Source: Henriciella marina DSM 19595
GTDB lineage: Bacteria; Pseudomonadota; Alphaproteobacteria; Caulobacterales; Hyphomonadaceae
NCBI RefSeq assembly: GCF_000376805.1
Contig: NZ_AQXT01000002.1
Span: 2,108,001-2,172,000 of the forward strand
Length of the DNA stretch: 64,000 nt
Direction of reading: 5' to 3'
Of the stretch, positions 60,460-64,000 are shown piece after piece. Each line of letters starts with the position of its first letter. The stretch's first letter is position 1. The position numbers and the translations under genes are program-made. The notes under the pieces are model-generated. The model did not search any database. It was not told the DNA's origin and saw only the letters and a list, made by a program, of their open reading frames with translations.

Positions 60460-62592
60460 ATGTTTGACAAGCAAACCGTGTCGCTGGAATGGGCTGGCCG
60501 CACGTTGACGATCGAGACGGGCCGTGTCGCTCGTCAGGCTGACGGGGCCGTCCTCGTTACTTATGGGGACACCACAGTCCTCGCGACCGCAACCTTCCGC
60601 AAGGAAGCGAAGCCCGGACAGGACTTCTTCCCGTTGACGGTCAACTATATGGAAAAATATTACGCAGCGGGCCGCATCCCTGGCGGCTTCTTCAAGCGTG
60701 AAGGTCGTCCGACCGAGAAAGAGACGCTGACGTCCCGTCTCATCGACCGTCCGATCCGTCCACTTTTCGTTTCCGGTTTCAAGAATGAAGTCCAGGTCGT
60801 CCTGACCGCGATTTCCTATGACCTGGAAAACGATCCAGACATTATCGGCATGATTGGCGCCTCCGCTGCGCTGGTTCTGTCGGGCGCCCCGTTCATGGGC
60901 CCGATCGGCGCTGCGCGCGTCGGCTACAAGGACGGCGAGTATCTGATCAACCCGACGGCTGACGACCTTGAAGAGTCCGAACTGGACCTCGTTGTCGCTG
61001 GCACGACCGACGCCGTGATGATGGTCGAATCCGAAGCCAAAGAGCTTGCCGAAGACGTGATGCTCGGCGCCGTTATGGCTGGTCATGAAGCCATGCAGCC
61101 GGTGATCGACGCGATCATCAAGCTGGCTGAAAAGTCTGCCAAGGAGCCTTTCGAGTTCGAAGCCGAAGATCTTTCGGCCGAGCTCAAGAAGATCCAGGAC
61201 CTCGTTGGGTCGGATCTCTCGGCTGCCTATCAGATCACCGACAAGCTGAGCCGTCAGGAAGCTGTCGGCGGCGCCCGCGAAAAAGCGGCTGAAGCGCTGG
61301 TTGCGACCGAAGACAAGCCAGACGGCATGTCAGAAGGCGTCTTCAAGTCAGCTTTCAAGAAAGCCGAAGCGTCTGTCGTTCGCGGTGACATCATCAAGAC
61401 CGGCAAGCGCATCGATGGCCGTTCGCTCGATCAGGTTCGCCCGATCGTTGCCGAAGCTGGCTTCCTGCCACGCACACATGGCTCTGCCCTGTTCACGCGC
61501 GGTGAGACCCAATCGATCTGTGTCGCAACACTCGGCACGTCCGACGATGAGCAGTTCATCGACGGCCTGGGTGGCACGCACAAAGAAAAGTTCATGCTGC
61601 ACTACAATTTCCCGCCCTATTCGGTCGGTGAAACAGGTCGCATGGGCGGTGCAGGTCGCCGGGAAATCGGTCACGGCAAACTGGCATGGCGCGCCCTTCG
61701 CGCGGTCCTGCCAAAGCCGGAAGAATTCCCGTACACCATCCGTCTCGTCTCCGAGATCACCGAGTCCAATGGTTCGTCCTCGATGGCGACCGTTTGTGGC
61801 GGCGCTCTGGCGATGATGGATGCGGGTGTGCCAATCACGCGTCCGGTGTCCGGTATCGCGATGGGCCTCATCAAGGAAGCCGACGGCGTTGCTGTCCTTT
61901 CTGACATTCTTGGGGACGAAGACCACCTCGGCGACATGGACTTCAAGGTCGCTGGTACCGAGAAGGGCGTCACCTCGCTGCAGATGGACATCAAGATCGC
62001 AGGTATCACCCGCGACATCATGCAGACGGCTCTCGATCAGGCAAAGGGCGGCCGCGCCCACATCCTGGAAGAGATGAACAAGGCGCTTGCTGAATCGCGC
62101 GGCGAACTGTCGGCCAATGCGCCGCAGATGGAGATCGTGAACATTCCGGTCGACAAGATCCGTGACGTGATCGGCTCGGGCGGCAAGACCATTCGCGACA
62201 TCGTCGACACAACGGGCGCCAAGCTCAATGTCGAAGACGATGGCACGATCCAGATCTCCGCGCTCGACCGCGAGTCCATTGATGCTGCCAAGAAGCGCAT
62301 CCGTGAGCTTACCGCTGAGCCGGAAGCCGGTGAGATCTATGAAGGCAAAGTCGTCTCCATCAAGGATTTCGGCGCCTTCGTGAACTTCTTCGGCCCGAAA
62401 GATGGTCTGGTCCATGTTTCTCAGATGGCTGATGAGCGCATCAACCACCCCAAGGACCTCGTCAAGGAAGGCGACACGATCTGGGTCAAGCTGATGGGCT
62501 TTGATGACCGCGGCAAGGTTCGTCTGTCGATGAAAGCCGTCGATCAGGAAACCGGCAAGGACAAGGAAGGCGACGCGGCAGACGCCGAATAG
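60460..62592 (+). CDS. pnp: Polyribonucleotide nucleotidyltransferase (PNPase)
   Basis: A 3'-5' phosphorolytic exoribonuclease of the RNA degradosome. Two RNase PH domains (about 12-140 and 310-440), a helical linker, a KH domain ([22 protein letters not shown] near 562-583) and an S1 domain ([21 protein letters not shown] near 630-650) occur in standard order. [16 protein letters not shown]-type catalytic residues are intact near 400. At 710 residues it has normal length. It is followed by a strong terminator. Confidence 0.97.
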   Translation: MFDKQTVSLEWAGRTLTIETGRVARQADGAVLVTYGDTTVLATATFRKEAKPGQDFFPLTVNYMEKYYAAGRIPGGFFKREGRPTEKETLTSRLIDRPIRPLFVSGFKNEVQVVLTAISYDLENDPDIIGMIGASAALVLSGAPFMGPIGAARVGYKDGEYLINPTADDLEESELDLVVAGTTDAVMMVESEAKELAEDVMLGAVMAGHEAMQPVIDAIIKLAEKSAKEPFEFEAEDLSAELKKIQDLVGSDLSAAYQITDKLSRQEAVGGAREKAAEALVATEDKPDGMSEGVFKSAFKKAEASVVRGDIIKTGKRIDGRSLDQVRPIVAEAGFLPRTHGSALFTRGETQSICVATLGTSDDEQFIDGLGGTHKEKFMLHYNFPPYSVGETGRMGGAGRREIGHGKLAWRALRAVLPKPEEFPYTIRLVSEITESNGSSSMATVCGGALAMMDAGVPITRPVSGIAMGLIKEADGVAVLSDILGDEDHLGDMDFKVAGTEKGVTSLQMDIKIAGITRDIMQTALDQAKGGRAHILEEMNKALAESRGELSANAPQMEIVNIPVDKIRDVIGSGGKTIRDIVDTTGAKLNVEDDGTIQISALDRESIDAAKKRIRELTAEPEAGEIYEGKVVSIKDFGAFVNFFGPKDGLVHVSQMADERINHPKDLVKEGDTIWVKLMGFDDRGKVRLSMKAVDQETGKDKEGDAADAE

Positions 62593-62653
62593 TCGCTTTT
62601 GCAGACGTCCTGTCAGGCCCCGTCTGACCGGCAAAAATCGTTAATTTTGAAGA

Positions 62654-62679
62654 GGCCGCCTGCGAGGGCGGCCTTTTTT
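62654..62679 (+). terminator. Intrinsic terminator after pnp
   Basis: GGCCGCC pairs with GGCGGCC around TGCGAG and is followed directly by TTTTTT. Confidence 0.9.
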
Positions 62680-62779
62680 AATGAGAAGCTTCAGATCGCA
62701 AGGTCGAATTTCTCCAGTAAAAACAGACTCAGTCCGTATACCGACGTAATTTTTATCTCGAAATCGGTCGATTTGGCAT

Positions 62780-62826
62780 TGACACATAACTGTCACAAAC
62801 CTTTCATGACACTTATGTTACACAAA
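62780..62826 (+). repeat. Imperfect direct repeat upstream of and across the CAP-gene start
   Basis: Two 20-base copies starting TGACAC and ending CACAAA (62780-62799 and 62807-62826, 15 of 20 bases equal) are 27 bases apart. The first includes TTGACA-like sequence (62779-62784) and TGACA-N6-TGTCA symmetry; the second spans the start region. They may be binding sites for one regulator. Confidence 0.45.
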
Positions 62827-63642
62827 TATGACACCTCTCGCACTCGTTCGCTGCTGGCTCTGGCGGCAGTCTCGGGTGCAATTGCGGCACTTCCAGCAGC
62901 CGCTCAATCATCTTGCGCCCCAGATGATGGGTATGCGGATGGTCTTGTAAGCTATGTCGCCGAAGTCGAAGCGTGTCTCGACAAGAGCGAGTTTGACGCC
63001 ACGCGGGAAACGGGCATCTTTGATCGAACCAATGCGGTCCGAACCCGGGCGGGCGTCTCCCCGTTGAACCGGCGCGCCTCGCTCGATCGTGCAGCCCGTG
63101 CGCATGCGCTCGATATGGCGGCGCGCGGTTATGCCGGCCACAATGATCTTGAAGGCCGCGGCCACATCTACCGGATGCGAGCGCTTGATCGTCAGGTTCT
63201 TGCAAGCGCTACAGGCGCGAACGTCGCCGTGCTCGATGCCGATGCATCGGTCAGCGATATCTATGCCGCCATCTCTGGCGACAGCGCCAATCGCGAGAAC
63301 CTTGTCCACGGCGGCTTCACCGACACTGGTCTAGGTATCGCCGAGGCTAATGGGCGCCTTTATGTGGTCCAGATGCTGACAACGGTGGATGGTGAGCTCG
63401 AAACGCCGCTGCCGCTTCAGATCGCTGGGGCCACCAGCTTTAGTCCCCGCGTCAATCAGGACTATTTCCGCACCGCTGGCTGGAGCCTTTCAGACGCATC
63501 GGGCAACCGGCTGGCTGGCGGCACGCTGATGCGCATGCATGACGTCGCCTTCGACCGCGATGATACTGGCTATCTCGATGTCCTCGTCGAGCTCGACGCC
63601 GACACATATGTGCTCAGGGGCCCGCTGGTGACACGCCGCTAG
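62806..63642 (+). CDS. Secreted CAP-domain protein
   Basis: A signal peptide (SLLALAAVSGAIAALPAAAQ) precedes a CAP/SCP domain (about 60-185): AVRTRAGVSPLNRRASLDRAARAHALDMAARG, with a histidine in AGHNDLEGR. Bacterial CAP proteins are extracytoplasmic and of varied or unknown activity. A beta-rich C-terminal segment (about 205-278) is extra. I chose the ATG at 62806; another three codons later is possible. Cysteines near the mature N-terminus may form a disulfide. Confidence 0.85.
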   Translation: MTLMLHKYDTSRTRSLLALAAVSGAIAALPAAAQSSCAPDDGYADGLVSYVAEVEACLDKSEFDATRETGIFDRTNAVRTRAGVSPLNRRASLDRAARAHALDMAARGYAGHNDLEGRGHIYRMRALDRQVLASATGANVAVLDADASVSDIYAAISGDSANRENLVHGGFTDTGLGIAEANGRLYVVQMLTTVDGELETPLPLQIAGATSFSPRVNQDYFRTAGWSLSDASGNRLAGGTLMRMHDVAFDRDDTGYLDVLVELDADTYVLRGPLVTRR

Positions 63643-63677
63643 GTACCGCGCGCGAAACCAGGACAAAGACACAAAAG

Positions 63678-63707
63678 AGGGCGCTCACCGCAGGGAGAGC
63701 GCCCTTT
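63678..63707 (+). terminator. Intrinsic terminator after the CAP-domain gene
   Basis: AGGGCGCTC pairs with GAGCGCCCT around a ten-base loop and is followed by TTTG. Confidence 0.7.
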
Positions 63708-63778
63708 GTCCGTTCAGGCGGCAGTATCAGCACGCTGCCGGGTTCCCATCGTCAACGCTTCCGTTTACATCCGGGGCG

Positions 63779-64000
63779 ATGACCAGCTCACCTTTTCTTA
63801 TCGCGATGTCCGGCGGATCGGGTTCAGGCAAGTCGACGCTCGCCGACGCTCTGATCGACACCCTCGGACCAGAGCGCGCCGTCATCTTCCACGAAGATGG
63901 CTACTATCATCCCATGCGCCATTACGGGCCGTGCGACACTGAGGCCCAGCGAGCGGCGATCATCGAGCAGGTCAATTATGATGACCCCGCCTCGAAGGAT
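63779..64000 (+). CDS. Uridine kinase-like P-loop kinase (5' part only)
   Basis: The frame from ATG 63779 runs off the end of the window after 74 codons. It opens MTSSPFLIAMSGGSGSGKST, with the Walker A GGSGSGKS at 11-18, followed by VIFHEDGYYHPM. This is the pattern of uridine kinases, which phosphorylate uridine and cytidine in pyrimidine salvage. The related phosphoribulokinase group remains possible. CGGGG lies just before the start. Confidence 0.82.
   Translation, partial: MTSSPFLIAMSGGSGSGKSTLADALIDTLGPERAVIFHEDGYYHPMRHYGPCDTEAQRAAIIEQVNYDDPASKD

Noticed and set aside
1-64000. CRISPR arrays, insertion sequences and rRNA genes
   Set aside because: No spaced repeats, transposase motifs or rRNA sequences were seen.

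Overview
The window looks like chromosome from an alphaproteobacterium, probably of the Hyphomonadaceae/Caulobacterales type. The evidence is a GC-rich coding style, the gene order tsaB-rimI-fur-miaB-phoH-ybeY-tlyC-lnt-HTH-metK-trmB followed by rimP-nusA-ylxR-infB-rbfA-truB-rpsO-pnp, and frequent GTG/TTG starts with 1-4 base stop/start overlaps. The family-level assignment is inference from gene order and style; no search was run.

Bases 1 to about 8340 are a lower-GC accessory segment ending at the 3' end of a tRNA-Arg(CCG) gene. It holds a type I restriction-modification set in the order hsdM-hsdS-hsdR (minus strand) with a half-length specificity subunit, two small unrecognised proteins, and a large serine recombinase whose reading frame runs straight through the antisense of the tRNA. 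This is the expected layout of an integrated island whose other end lies left of base 1.

Bases 8342-31623 are mixed chromosomal genes: a TraB/GumN lipoprotein, a YcgN cysteine-cluster protein, a photolyase-like protein with an unusual domain order next to two tandem small GNAT genes, CsbD and MnmC. A complete phage-shock (Psp) locus follows, with divergent pspF, a sigma-54 promoter, pspA, pspB, pspC and three tiny membrane-protein genes interleaved. Then come a WecG/TagA glycosyltransferase, two glutathione transferases, an orphan ABC ATPase, a MATE exporter, two acyl-CoA ligases (one feruloyl-CoA-synthase-like), TrmO, an esterase, several small envelope proteins, an Nfu iron-sulfur carrier and a RutE-like nitroreductase.

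Bases 31639-42605 form the conserved block for tRNA modification (TsaB, MiaB, TrmB), ribosome maturation (YbeY, RimI), iron regulation (Fur), lipoprotein maturation (Lnt) and SAM synthesis (MetK). Two paralogous secreted proteins with TonB-C-like domains flank a cold-shock gene (42646-45543); the second is frameshifted. Bases 45605-62592 carry the transcription/translation machinery (rimP, nusA, ylxR-L7Ae, infB, rbfA, truB, rpsO, pnp), interrupted by YcxB-like, AraC, MscS, MntP, an old yellow enzyme, an SdpR/SdpI-like pair and a spermidine-synthase-like gene. The window ends with a CAP-domain exported protein and the start of a uridine-kinase-like gene cut off at base 64000.

I found no CRISPR array, insertion sequence, rRNA or replication origin. 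The features most worth checking are the recombinase/tRNA overlap, the half-size HsdS, the small proteins in the Psp locus, the terminator directly in front of rimP, the structured rpsO leader and the frameshifted TonB-C paralog.
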